A stretch of 64,000 nt of DNA from Gnetum montanum (taxonomy: Eukaryota > Streptophyta > Gnetopsida > Gnetales > Gnetaceae). The translations under genes were made by a program, and so were the position numbers. The notes under the pieces were generated by a model. That model saw nothing but the letters and a program-made list of their open reading frames with translations. It made no database searches and had not been told where the DNA came from. Within the stretch, counting starts at the first letter, position 1. Every line of letters begins with the position of its first letter. The DNA lies in assembly GCA_015680685.1 (NCBI GenBank), contig MNCI01025002.1, forward strand, positions 473,108-537,107. Direction: 5' to 3'. Positions 11,609 to 22,975 of the stretch are shown in pieces.

Positions 11609-11840
11609 TCTTTACGCATTTCAGAAGTAATGATGACAAGAACAAAGGTCACAAGGGCAAAAGGCAAACTAAGGTAATAATCGGGGCTTTCTATCTTATA
11701 GGATTCTAAGGGAATCATCGAAGCGACCGATCTGCACTGCACAATCTAGTAAATAACCATGGAGGTATTACATTTACATCGATCGACAATGGGTACAGAC
11801 AGCTTACAAGACTACCCGTAAAGTGCGGATCGGCTAAGAA

Positions 11841-11860
11841 GGCCCTCCTTCTAGTGCTAG
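11841..11860 (-). other. Primer-binding site of element A (degenerate)
   Basis: The plus strand reads GGCCCTCCTTCTAGTGCTA, six bases left of the LTR edge. A2 has the same site with TAGCGCCA at the end, which gives the canonical TGG start on the element strand. The tRNA it pairs with is not assigned. Confidence 0.65.
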
Positions 11861-11865
11861 AAAAC

Positions 11866-13393
11866 TGTAATGATGGAAAACGTCGATCATTGGAAATACT
11901 GAACAAGAGTCCGCGTACACAGTTCTAACCCCAGATCCGTGCGAGGGCCGTGCTGGAGAAGAAGAATCCGAGGTGCCCTGAATGGTCTTGTCGATCAGAC
12001 AGGGACTTATTTGATTAGTAAAACCTTTGTAATAATCGGATGGCAAAAGGGCGATCCCAACAAGGAGATATAATGTTGTTAATCCCAAAAGTAATTGAAA
12101 GAGATGTAAACGATTTAAAGCGATTGCAAAATCTGTATAAATAGGATGCAAGAAATCGAATTTATAGAGAATGCAATGCCAAGATTTGGGATTTAACTTA
12201 TGAACAAAGTATGTTGAATACAATGATTACAGATGGACTTCAGTTTGGACGAAGCACATGCCAGTAGCAAGAATGTTATTTAAAGATCAAACAAGCAAAG
12301 GTCCATCTACCTTGTTCTAGCCAATCTGGGCACCAGGAATTTAGACTCGAGGTAGAATATCTGTTAACCGACTATTTCTGATCAAGAATTCTTGCCAATC
12401 ACCTCCGATGTTCTTAAAATCGCTGATCCTCTTTTGCTTTCTTGCCAATCTTGAAGGAAAAACTTTTTGCCCACCCTTTGATCTTTGTCAACTGGAGAAT
12501 TTATAAGATTAGGGTCAGGAGAAAAATGCGGTTTAGATGACACATGTCCTGAACTTATAAGATGCCATTGACTTGATGTGTTTGTGTTTGAAGCTTGCGA
12601 CACCATGCTACATTACGCTCTTGAAGTGTAATACATCGTAAACCACTTTTGCCGGAGCTTTGGCAACAAACTGTTCCTTGATTACGCTGCATCACACTAG
12701 AGAGCATGTTATGGTGTATGAACTATTGATGCCTGCATTGCGCTCTTTGTCATTGTTTATATTATGTTGCGTCATGCTAGAACACGCTGCATAATGTAAT
12801 TCAGCGTAAAATAGCGAACCTACAAAAAATTGAAGTGTTGTCGCCGTGCTTCCTTTGTTTTCTGATCAATCCTTCCGGGGTTTATTACAATACACTACAT
12901 AATGTAGCGTAATAGGCCCCTCAACATAAAAACTTACTGAAATATGCGGAACACTAAAGATTGTAGTTTAAGCCTTGAGATTTTTGCTGGGTTAGCGAAG
13001 TGTCGAATTTTCGTCATCTCTAATGTTGCGATGGACTGCCTTCTAGCATTACGGTGCATTACACCACATTACACTATGTTGCGTAATGCTGCGTAATATG
13101 TCAAAAGTTAAGATTTTTCAGGACATGGGAAACTTGCAGAGTTGAATGCTTATCGTCTCTAGGAAATTTGTAGATTTGAATGCTTACCGTCGTTGGGAAA
13201 TTTGCAGATTTGAATGCTTGTTGTCGTGCACTCCTTGTCTTGTTCTGTCTTCTAGAATTTATTATATTGTGCCGCATAGTATGGCAGAATAGACCCTTTA
13301 GCCAAAAAAGGGAACTTGCTTAGCCCTGCCTTGTCGTAGATTCTTTCCTAAGTCGCAAGAGTTTTCTGAACCATTGAGGCCTCGAAATTTTCA
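11866..13393 (-). repeat. 5' LTR of element A, truncated by element B
   Basis: The left edge TGTAATG at 11866 sits six bases from the primer-binding site, in the same geometry as A2. A TATA-like box (TATTTATA on the minus strand, about 12136-12143) marks the promoter for gag-pol. From about 12610 to 13100 the word GCGTAAT, or its complement ATTACGC, and close variants recur about ten times. The right part stops at element B, so the full LTR length is unknown. Positions 11609-11840 are the untranslated leader. Confidence 0.7.
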
Positions 13394-14513
13394 CGGTGTT
13401 TCAGTTACTCTAATTATTAGAGCTGTTATTCTAATTATTAGAGCAGTTATTCCTGGGTTACTCCTAGGTTTATAAATATAGTGCCTAGGCGTACAATTGG
13501 GAGCATGTTTTTAGTAGTTAAGTAGTGAAACTATTGTAGTCTATCTATTTGAAAGTTAGAATATTTTCCATGTGCCTGCAATAGGAGGTCTAAGTGTGAA
13601 TAAATCTTTATTCAAGCATTGATGTACCTGAGCACACCATTGTGTTGGCGATAAATACAAGCTCTTTGATTCATCCTTGCAGTACTTGAGATTTTTTTTC
13701 TTACACATTTATATTTTATTTCATTTTATTTTATATACTTTACATTCATGTTATTAGTGTAGCAATTCATTTTAATCAAATCGATTAAATTACTCAAGCA
13801 CGACCCCTCCGAGCATACATGTGCCACTTTTTAGCTCAGAAATGATTAGCTTTTGATAGCCTAGCAGTGTTTGCACAAAGTTTAGGATGTGTCCAGGAAG
13901 TGGGAACGGTTACTTATGTTAGGCTAGATTAGAGCATAGTCTACTTAGCAATTAATTACTCTCACTTTCATTCTTATTTACTTAGCTTTTATTTACTTTA
14001 ATTGTTGATTATTTATTGTTGTCTATCTAGTTAATATTTTCTTTATTGTCATTTACACTTCCTATTGCTAACGCAGAATGAGTACGACTTAATCATGAAC
14101 ATTTAAGTGTAACTACTTGGTAACCCAGTAGCGTATCTAGTAGTGCTCAAGTAATGTGTGCTTGGAATTCCTAGAAGTAGTACACGAGGTTCAAGATGCG
14201 TACGGATGATTAAGGATGGATGCTCATCGCACTTAGGCTAACTTAGATTTTACTTTATGTTGCCTATTAGCTTAATCAAGATTATTTTCCATTGTCTCTA
14301 GGAGTAGCCTAGTTTAGAATCACATCATACATCTCACTATGGACTAAACCATACATGACAAAGTAAATACTAGTATAGGTGGGAAGACAACGAACTGCAA
14401 TCAACGTATAACTATCTAGGTGCCACAACTAGTCCATCCACGGAGTTCGACTAGATTGTGCATACACGCTCGTATTCGTATGGTTGAGCCTAGGGGTACC
14501 TTGCCGCTCATCA
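13394..14513 (+). repeat. 5' LTR of element B
   Basis: It aligns end to end with 19075-20217. The first bases are mutated from the TGATGAAG start of the 3' copy; the end is GCTCATCA. The promoter box TATAAATATA is at 13471-13480. The start carries about two units of a 21-bp ACTCTAATTATTAGAGC repeat where the 3' LTR carries about four. Confidence 0.85.
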
Positions 14514-14514
14514 T

Positions 14515-14532
14515 TGGCACCATTTTCGGGGG
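14515..14532 (+). other. Primer-binding site of element B (tRNA-Asp type)
   Basis: TGGCACCATTTTCGGGGG starts one base after the LTR end. It differs at a few positions from TGGCGCCGTTGCCGGGGA, the site complementary to the 3' end of plant tRNA-Asp used by Athila elements. Confidence 0.8.
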
Positions 14533-14648
14533 ACGATGCTAGGTATCTAGATTAGTTATATCATACAAAATCATTATAATAGGGTATTAACAATATATCT
14601 TTCAGACAAAGAAATTAAATTCAATTAAGTCACACACAATTCAAAACA

Positions 14649-17077
14649 ATGTATCTTTTACAAGACAACGATAACACAACATCTAGTGAAGCAATTCATT
14701 GGGAATCAACGAAGAAGTTTGGAGTACTCAATCTTATGCAGGAGTTTCATATGTTCATAAACACCCCAACGATACTCAAGGACTTTTGTCATCCAACTCA
14801 GACACCTCTAGTGAAGATGGAACATCCCCTAGAATGAGGGGGCCCATAAGGCCCAGGACTTTCTCAATGGGTAGCAAGAGTACATCAGGGGATGATTGCG
14901 AGACTTACAAAAGTCATGATGAGTTTTTTAGTTCCCTCTCTTTCTCTACTCTTTCAATGTCGGGTTGCAACACAGATGACTATTCCTCAAGGGATTGGCA
15001 TAGAAAGAAAAATCGAACCCACGGGATAAAGCAAACATGAACATAGACAACATTGTCCCAACTCACAAACTCATGACCTACTTAGTGACATTGAACCCCT
15101 GCTAGCCACTAAGAGCCTAATGTATATACAAGAGGTCATTTGAATATCCGGCAGGCATCGTAAAGAAAGCCATCTACCCAGGCTTGATTCAAATAACTTT
15201 CCCAAGTTTTCAGGAGGCTATGAATTAGATCTACAGTATTATTTACAAGCCTTCTACGATGATTATGCATGGACAAATATTGATAATGGGTGGCAAAGAC
15301 TTAAGCTCTTTTCTATGACACTCATTGACCAAGCAAAAGTATGGTACAAGTCTTTAAAGCTAAAATCAATTCACTGTTGGTCGACAATGGTAAACCTCTT
15401 CAATGAAAGATATCAAACCTATGAAAGAGTGTCAGCCTTGAGGAGACAAATCCAAGAGTGGAAACAAGGGCAACATGAACCCATGGACATGGCCTTAGAA
15501 AGATATTACTCTTTGTTAAACAAATGCCCAAGCCATGGGTTCTTCGAGGAAAGGCTAATGTATCACATCATGGATGTGCTCCATAATGAAACAAGGGAGA
15601 CCCTAGGGATGTATGTCCCAGGTCAACTATATGAACTACGAACCCATCAATTCCAAGAGCGTATTGAGCAGGTAGCAAAAAAAGAAGTAGAAATAGCCAA
15701 ATGGGAGAATGTTGAAAAATATCAATAGGACCAAACTCTTAAAGTAACAAAGGTCCATAATCATAAAGAGGAGAAATCAAATCACCTCGAGGAGGTGAAA
15801 CCATTTCTACCTTTGCCAATACTAAACTCACTAGATGAAATTGATGTAAAGATTGACAAAATGACGAAGCGGGTACATGAAAAATATAGAGAATATGTAG
15901 ACATTATTAAGGGGAGACCCACGCAAGATAACTTTGATAACCAAAACAAATAGAGGATACTAGAGCTAGAAACAGGGTAGAACACCATTCAACAATTGGA
16001 AAGAAGGGCTGAAGAAAATGAGGATAGGGGCTCAACCGCAAAACATAAGTATCAATGCGATGTTTGCCTGTACAATCACCCAAAAGGCCAATGCCAAATC
16101 TTGTCACATATACATGAGCATTGGGGAAGAATGTTACATCCAGATTTCGTACAGAAGTACATGGTTGGGCACATTCTTGTTCCACCACTTTATGGGCAAT
16201 CCCACAACTCATCATACTATCCGTGGGCAAATTCTTACTGGCCTCAGTATTGTGCTCAACCACTGTGAAAAAATCCCCAATCATGGGGGAGGCCATAGCC
16301 AAACTGGCCACACCCTTCATACCATCCAAAATCAAGCACCTATCATGTTGAACACCTTGGTTCTCCAACTAGATCAACATCTTCTACTTCATCTCATCAT
16401 TATCACTCTCCTGAGTATCATCAACCCATGTCATCTCCTACAAGATGCCACCTCATGTACCTTATACTTCTCCTTGCTCTCAATGCTCTCATCCTTCACC
16501 TCCTCCTACATCACCACCAGTAGTACCAAAAGGTTTTGCACCACAACACCAATCCATGAACATTACTTGTGTTGCTATTGTCAATAATAGTGGAAATCCT
16601 CCACAATGTCAGAAGCATCCTTTCTTTAGGCATGGCCATAGAAAGAGACAACACGGTTCTAAAACCATTACATCCTCCAACTTAGCACAAGCCCAACACT
16701 ATGATGCATCTTCCTCTTCAAACTCAATGCCTCCCGTCACCTTATCTAGGCCTCCACATCACACTCCAACAACCAATGAATTAACCAATGTGAAGGGACA
16801 CATAGATCCATGCATACTGCCATATAGTCAAGGGTGTCGTAGTGGGTTAGATTTCCCTCATAATGTACACACATCATTTAACCTACCCCACTATGCTTTC
16901 TATAATCAAGTGTGTGATCAAAAATTTCTCTACCCAGCCACCATACCACTAATAGACACCCAGTGGCTGGGGCATGACAGACCCCCAACATTTCATACAT
17001 GCATGGATCCTATTCATCCACTTATTAATCCTAACATTGATCAAATGTTTAGTCATGTGGGTCACCCCTCATTCTAA
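14649..17077 (+). pseudogene. gag: gag of element B with zinc knuckle
   Basis: The capsid region reads in one frame from about 15092: EPLLATKS, then NNFPKFSGGYELDLQYYLQ, then the clean stretch 15315-15728 (DQAKVWYKSLKL, FNERYQTYERVSALRRQ). The same frame reaches a knuckle CDVCLYNHPKGQC at about 16050-16090. Near 16440 the frame shifts and a Pro/Ser/His-rich tail continues at 16445-17077. EPLLAT and GGYELDLQ match the gag of element C (EPLLATRS, GGYNYDLQ). Stops at about 15143, 15726 and 15951 and the shift show decay. The ATG at 14649 is in the same frame but the stretch to 15092 is poorly conserved, so the start is uncertain. Gag would supply the particle; pol must come from elsewhere. Confidence 0.7.
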
Positions 17078-19061
17078 TTTCTAAGATTCTTAAGTGTATT
17101 TTGACTTTTTTTTTTACACATTTTTGGTTTAAAACTTTTTGTTTTCATATTCTTTGTTTTACATATTTTTCTTTTTTAGGATTAGTGATTTTTTCTAAGT
17201 ATTTTTTTACACCATCGTTAGTATATTTAATATTTCTTGGATACTCTTTCACTTTCTTTTATATTTTCTTATGTTTGGTATAATTCTATACTCTTTTTGC
17301 TAATAAGGTGCTAAGTACAATGGTAATGCATTACTCGATGGTGGTATGTTTCATTTGTAATTTGATTGTTGATGTCTGGTTTCTAAGTTTGATGGTCATT
17401 ACTGATGACTAGGACATGGTTTCTTTTCATGTAATAGGTAGTGAGTCCACATCATCCACTTGCTCTATGATTTTCCTTGTTTTGGATCATTAACACAACT
17501 TTAAGAAATTGGTGACTTGTGTAGTTTCCATAATTGGGAAGGTATCAAAGGTGTGGATAGGGTGTCGCTTCAAAGGGATGTGGTGTTCTTTGTGCTTTTC
17601 TATTTTCCTATGTGTAGGAGTGTTCTCATAAGCTTCTCACCATTCCAAGTCATTTCACAATAGGAAGTCAAATAAGTCCTTACATGGTATGGTCCTCATC
17701 ACAAAAAAAGAAAAAAAGAAAAAAAAGAAAGAAAGATGAGGATTCAAAGCACAACCTTTGGATAAAATAAATGTGAAAAAACACATGGGTCTTTGCATAG
17801 TGTGGTTCCCATTCAGAAACAAAAAAAAAAACAACATGATGGGAATTTAAAGCACACCCCTTAGAACAAATAAAAGGGCTACAAGCATTGGTTATGAGAC
17901 TTGTCTTGTCTCCTCTAACTAAGGCCCTTTCACACTTCCTACCTTCTCTCCTATTTGGAATGGTGGCTATTTTGTGGGAGCATTCTTATGTCTCAGGGGA
18001 TGGACTTGCCTTAGAATGTTGATGTGAAGTCATTGAAAGTGGTTAGTTTTGATTTGGACTAAGGAAGGATCCTACCAAGTCAATTAATCACAAACTTCAT
18101 AAGAGGCTGTATGTGACCATAATTAGGAACTCCATTTCACTTTCTCTGTCATCCATCTATGCTTTCCATATCTCACCTCACTATCAGTTTTATGTTTTGA
18201 TTTAGTGTTCTAGTTTGATGTGTCGGGTTTCTTAGTTAGTTACTTTTGGGTTTTTGCACTTAACTTTCCATAATCATTAATCATCCATGGAGCCCATAGA
18301 CTCCTTGGTTTGAAGTTATGCAAGGGCATAAATGACCTGTGCCTACTTTGGGGAGGACCCACTTGCATATCTTTTGGTTTCGTTAAGTTAAGTTCTTTAT
18401 CCTTAGACATTATTACAATCAAATTCTTTTTATTTACCCCATCCATGTCATCCAGATTGTATGCACCTTCACAATTGTTTATAATGAATTCCTTTTTATT
18501 GTTGTGAATACCTTCTTTCCACTACTCCTTGTCTGAAGCTTTTTCTGAATTGTATGGATTGCTTCTCTTATTTAACCCATTTGTGAGTCTTTCCACTAAC
18601 AATATCAAGCAATCAATCTATCACAATCACAACTTGGCTAAATAAAATCATCGACGAGACAAGGTATTCAGCCATTATTTATGTACTATATATACTAATC
18701 CTTGGTTTTGTTGTGATTATAGTGGGAAGTGGGGACTGGAAGCAGGATTGTCTTCACCAAGGAGGATGAAACCATATCACTCGCAGGAGATTGTTCATGA
18801 CCATTGGATCTCTTCTACCTCTCCCTCATTCTTCTATTTCCAAGAGAGGTTGGATGTCCTTTGGATTCGTTGGTGTTCTTTCCTAATTGTCATGAACACC
18901 AATTTTGTACATAATTGTAATATTGTATGCTTGGGCACTTTTGTATTTGTTTGTTTTCTTTGTGTCACTCTGCATGTCAGTCAAATAGGTCCACACCTCC
19001 CTAATATATTTTGTAAAGAACTTGTTCCTCTTCTTCTGTACTCGAGGAGACATTTGCATTT
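17078..19061 (+). other. Long non-coding 3' block of element B, shared with C and D
   Basis: No convincing reading frame. The first 200 bases are T-rich. The block from about 17090 to 18500 is recognisably the same as 48430-46920 (reverse) in C and 42040-42486 plus 53304-54200 in D, although none of these encodes a shared protein. It carries the two A-rich-loop hairpins listed separately. The last part contains TTTTGTAAAGAACT near 19010, a word also found just before the purine tract of D and, diverged, of C. Confidence 0.65.
17693..17845 (+). other. Paired A-rich-loop hairpins in element B
   Basis: Hairpin 1: TCCTCATC at 17693-17700 pairs with GATGAGGA at 17735-17742 around a loop of A with a few G. 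Hairpin 2: TTCCCAT at 17806-17812 pairs with ATGGGAA at 17839-17845 around an A-rich loop. Each is preceded by a CATGGTATGG- or CATAGTGTGG-like word and followed by TTCAAAGCAC or TTTAAAGCAC. The stems differ but both pair, and the same module occurs in C and D. Confidence 0.7.
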
Positions 19062-19074
19062 AGTCATGGGGGTA
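19062..19074 (+). other. Polypurine tract of element B
   Basis: GTCATGGGGGTA lies directly before the TGATGAAG start of the 3' LTR. D (TTGTGGGGGTA before 57958) and C (reverse of TACCCCCACAA at 43384) have the same arrangement. It would prime plus-strand DNA synthesis. Confidence 0.75.
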
Positions 19075-20217
19075 TGATGAAGCAGTTACTCTAATTATTA
19101 GGGTGATTATTATTAGAGCGATTACTCTAGTTATTAGAGCGGTTACTCTAATTATTAGAGTGGTTATTTTTAGGTTACTCCCGGGTCTATAAATACAGTG
19201 CCTAGGCACACAATTGGAAGCATGTTTTTAGCAATCAAGCAGCAAAATGCTTGTACTTTGTCTATTTGAAAGTTAGAATATTTTCCAAGTGCCTGTAGCA
19301 AGAGGTCTAAGTGTGAACAGATATTTATTCAAGCATTGACGTATATGAGCACACCATTGTGTTGGCAATAAAGACGAGCTCTTTGATTCATCCTTGCAGC
19401 ACTTGAGATTTGTTTTCTTACTCATTTATATTTCATTTTATTTTATGCACTTTACATTTATGTCATTAGTGCAGCAATTCATTTTGATCAATTAAGCAAA
19501 TTGATTAAATTACATAAGCATGACCCCTTTGAGCATACGTGTGCCATGTGGGAGCTCAGAAACAATTAGCATTTGATAGCCCAATAATGTTTGCACAAAG
19601 TTCAGGATGTGTCTGGGCAGTGGGAACGGTTACTTGTGTTAGACTAGATTAAACCATAGTCTACTTAGTAATTAATTACTCTTACTTAGCTTTTATTTAC
19701 TTTAATTTTTGATTATTTATTGTTGTCTATCTAGTTAATATTTTCTTTATTGTCATTTACACTTCCTATTGCTAACGTAGAATGAGTACGACTTAATCAT
19801 GAACATTTAAGTGTAACTACTTGGTAACCCAGTAGCGTATCTAGTAGTGCTCAAGTAATGTGTGCTTGGAATTCCTAGAAGTAGTACACAAGGTCCAAGA
19901 TGCATACGGATGATTAAGGATGGATGCTCATCGCACTTAGGCTAACTTAGATTTTACTTTATGTTGCCTATTAGCTTAATCAAGATTGTTTTCCATTGTC
20001 TCTAGGAGTAGCCTAGTTTAGAATCACATTATACACCTCACTTTGGACTAAACCATACATGACAAAGAAAATACTAGTCCAAGTGGGAAGACAACAAACT
20101 ATGATTAACATATAACTATCTAGGTGCCACAACTAGTCTGTTCAAAGAGTTTGACCAGACCGCACGTACATGCTCGTATTCATATGGTTGAGCATAGTGG
20201 TACCTTGTCACTCATCA
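19075..20217 (+). repeat. 3' LTR of element B
   Basis: It runs from TGATGAAG to CACTCATCA and aligns with 13394-14513. TATAAATA is at 19188-19195. By eye the middle (about 19690-19995) is about 2% diverged from the other LTR, while the 5' third and the last 220 bp are about 10-12% diverged. Confidence 0.85.
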
Positions 20218-22975
20218 AACAGCTTGTCGCTAGTATTTTTGAGTAGTAGATTAGTAGCGGGATGGAAGTCTTCATGGATGACTTCTCCACCTATGACGCT
20301 ATATTTGAGCAAGCCCTAGATAGCCTTGAGCAAGTGCTTAAAAGGTGCATGAAGACTAATCTTCAGCTTAGTTGGCAAAAAAGCCATCTAATGATCTAGG
20401 AGGGTATTGTATTGGGGCAGAGAATCTCACAAGTAGGGATTGAGATGAACCTTGAAAAGGTTAGGGTCATCCAAGGAATAACTTGCTATCTAGAAATCAT
20501 TAAGGATGTCTAGTCATTCCTTGTACACATTGGCTACTACGAGTGATTCATAGAGAATTTATTTAAGATTGCTAAATCATTGGTTGAGCTTACAAAGAAA
20601 GATGCTTTGTTCATATGGACCAAGGAATGCAAATAGGCATTTCAGTAGCTTATGGAGGAGCATGTAGAGACTCCAATTCTACGAGCACCTGATTGGTCTT
20701 GTCCATTTCACATCATGACAGATTCATCAAACTATGCCTTGGGAGCTATGCTTAAGTAGTTGGACAATCAGAGATGTCCTTATTATATCCACTATGCAAG
20801 CCGAAGTATTGTGGGTGCACAGGTTAACTACACCACAATGGAGAAAGAGTTGATGGTAGTGGTGTATGCCGTGGAGAAGTTAAGGCACTATGTGCTTGGA
20901 TATAAGGTGTTTGTGCACATTGATCACAATGCCATTCACTTCTTCATGAACAAGCTGATGGTGAGCACCCGTATTATATGGTGGCTCGTGATCTTACAGG
21001 AGCTCGATCTTATAATGGTATATCAAAAGGAAACTAAAAGTATGGTAGTTGATCACTTTTCTTGGTTATGATGGAACAACAAAGAGGAGGAGAGTTTGCT
21101 ATTTGATCAATTTTCTTATGAACTCCTCGTTGCTGGTGTAATAAATGAAAAAGTGCCCACTGAATCCACGTGGTATGATGGCATCCTCACTTATCTTATC
21201 ACTTAGGAGATGCCACATGACTTGGACCACTGGAAGAAATAATAGTTTGTTCATTAGGCAAAATGCTTCATTGAGATTAATGGGCACCTTTACAAGGTGT
21301 GTGTTGATAGCTTGGTTTGTTGGTATGTTCCTGATGCTGATCAATTGTGTGTTCTTCAAGATGCTCATGAGGGNNNNNNNNNNNNNNNNNNNNNNNNNNN
21401 NNNNNNNNNNNNNNNNNNNNNNNNNNNNNNNNNNNNNNNNNNNNNNNNNNNNNNNNNNNNNNNNNNNNNNNNNNNNNNNNNNNNNNNNNNNNNNNNNNNN
21501 NNNNNNNNNNNNNNNNNNNNNNNNNNNNNNNNNNNNNNNNNNNNNNNNNNNNNNNNNNNNNNNNNNNNNNNNNNNNNNNNNNNNNNNNNNNNNNNNNNNN
21601 NNNNNNNNNNNNNNNNNNNNNNNNNNNNNNNNNNNNNNNNNNNNNNNNNNNNNNNNNNNNNNNNNNNNNNNNNNNNNNNNNNNNNNNNNNNNNNNNNNNN
21701 NNNNNNNNNNNNNNNNNNNNNNNNNNNNNNNNNNNNNNNNNNNNNNNNNNNNNNNNNNNNNNNNNNNNNNNNNNNNNNNNNNNNNNNNNNNNNNNNNNNN
21801 NNNNNNNNNNNNNNNNNNNNNNNNNNNNNNNNNNNNNNNNNNNNNNNNNNNNNNNNNNNNNNNNNNNNNNNNNNNNNNNNNNNNNNNNNNNNNNNNNNNN
21901 NNNNNNNNNNNNNNNNNNNNNNNNNNNNNNNNNNNNNNNNNNNNNNNNNNNNNNNNNNNNNNNNNNNNNNNNNNNNNNNNNNNNNNNNNNNNNNNNNNNN
22001 NNNNNNNNNNNNNNNNNNNNNNNNNNNNNNNNNNNNNNNNNNNNNNNNNNNNNNNNNNNNNNNNNNNNNNNNNNNNNNNNNNNNNNNNNNNNNNNNNNNN
22101 NNNNNNNNNNNNNNNNNNNNNNNNNNNNNNNNNNNNNNNNNNNNNNNNNNNNNNNNNNNNNNNNNNNNNNNNNNNNNNNNNNNNNNNNNNNNNNNNNNNN
22201 NNNNNNNNNNNNNNNNNNNNNNNNNNNNNNNNNNNNNNNNNNNNNNNNNNNNNNNNNNNNNNNNNNNNNNNNNNNNNNNNNNNNNNNNNNNNNNNNNNNN
22301 NNNNNNNNNNNNNNNNNNNNNNNNNNNNNNNNNNNNNNNNNGCGGGGGGGTGGAGAGGGATGGGGGGTTGCACTATGTAGGGAGATGCATGATCATCAAG
22401 ATACTGATGGCAAGGTATTACTGACCAATAATCTTCAGGGATGCTCACCAATAATTTGCTCTTATGAATGCTGTCAATGAGATAATGGGATGATTGTTCA
22501 AATGGAAGGCCCTCAATAGTGGATCCAACCACTAGAACCCTTGGGCATAGACTTCACGGGTCCCATCATGCCCATGTCAAATGGAAAGGTGTACATAATA
22601 GTCACTATTGACTATTACAGAAAATGGGTAGAAGCAGTAGCTGTCACCAACTATACATCTTTTACTACTACTTGGTTTGTATAACAGAATGTTGTAAATA
22701 GGTTTGGAGTACCACATGCACTAATTTCTAAAAATGATACTCATTTTATAGATGAGACTTTTCACAAGCTGATGCAATGCTTAGGGGTTGAACATAAACT
22801 AACAACACCTTACCACCTCCAAGCTACTGGTTAAGTAGAGGTTACCAATAGGAAGATCACCAAGATTTTAACTAGAACAATAAGCAAATATAGGAGAGAC
22901 TAGAGCATAAAATTTAATGATGCCCTTTGGGCATGCCACTCAACGTGGAAACTTTCTATAGGCTACTCTTCCAAT
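20218..22975 (+). pseudogene. pol: Element E: Athila-like pol fragment (RT, RNase H, integrase)
   Basis: It begins inside the RT palm right after the B LTR: ISSGMEVFMDDFSTYD (catalytic DD present), then the RT thumb, then RNase H with VVVYAVEKLRHYVLGY and VVDHFSWL (about 20760-21071). The integrase zinc-binding part is interrupted by the gap, and the core resumes at about 22500 with PLGIDFTGPIMPM (D), a weakened second Asp site (LISKNDTHF, D shifted), and VEVTNRKITK (E). It ends at SIGYSSN, where the LTR of A2 starts at 22976, so A2 inserted here. The 5' half of pol and the gag are missing. Several TAG stops are present. The wording is close to C (MDDFSTYG, IDFMGLI). Confidence 0.8.
21374..22341. 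other. Assembly gap (968 N)
   Basis: Run of N inside element E. The pol reading on the left ends LQDAHEG and on the right resumes GLHYVGRCMIIKIL. In C these two points are only a few residues apart, so the gap is either an arbitrary length or hides an insertion. Sequence just after it is G-rich. Confidence 0.95.

Larger units (their letters stand above)
1..13393 (-). mobile_element. Element A: Tat-lineage Ty3/gypsy LTR retrotransposon, 3' end outside the window
   Basis: Read on the minus strand the order is LTR (11866-13393), primer-binding site, gag, protease, a 5-kb segment holding an opposite-strand gene, reverse transcriptase, RNase H and a second RNase H. The integrase and 3' LTR lie beyond position 1. 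A second RNase H after the first is the mark of the Tat lineage. The layout matches element A2 at 22976-41987 domain for domain, so the opposite-strand gene belongs to the family and is not a chance insertion. All coding parts carry stops or frameshifts, so the copy is dead. Its LTR is cut on the right by element B. Confidence 0.85.
13394..20217 (+). mobile_element. Element B: gag-only (non-autonomous) Athila-like LTR retrotransposon
   Basis: It has two LTRs of about 1.1 kb, a tRNA-Asp-type primer-binding site after the first and a purine tract before the second, so it is structurally complete. The 4.5-kb interior holds a gag with a zinc knuckle and then about 2 kb of non-coding sequence. There is no protease, RT or integrase. 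Its LTR, gag and 3' block are related to those of C and D, so it was probably mobilised by their pol. I found no target-site duplication (TTTCA on the left, AACAG on the right), so one flank has been rearranged or an LTR end has decayed. Confidence 0.8.

Noticed and set aside
17090-17300. Triple-helix RNA stability element
   Set aside because: T-rich and A-rich stretches are present, but I could not place a U-rich internal loop facing an A tract with flanking stems.
13389-20222. Target-site duplication for element B
   Set aside because: TTTCA on the left and AACAG on the right do not match, also when the LTR edges are shifted by a few bases.
21099-22532. Long open frames on both strands (375-477 codons)
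   Set aside because: They run through 968 N; the real coding on either side is the element E pol on the plus strand.
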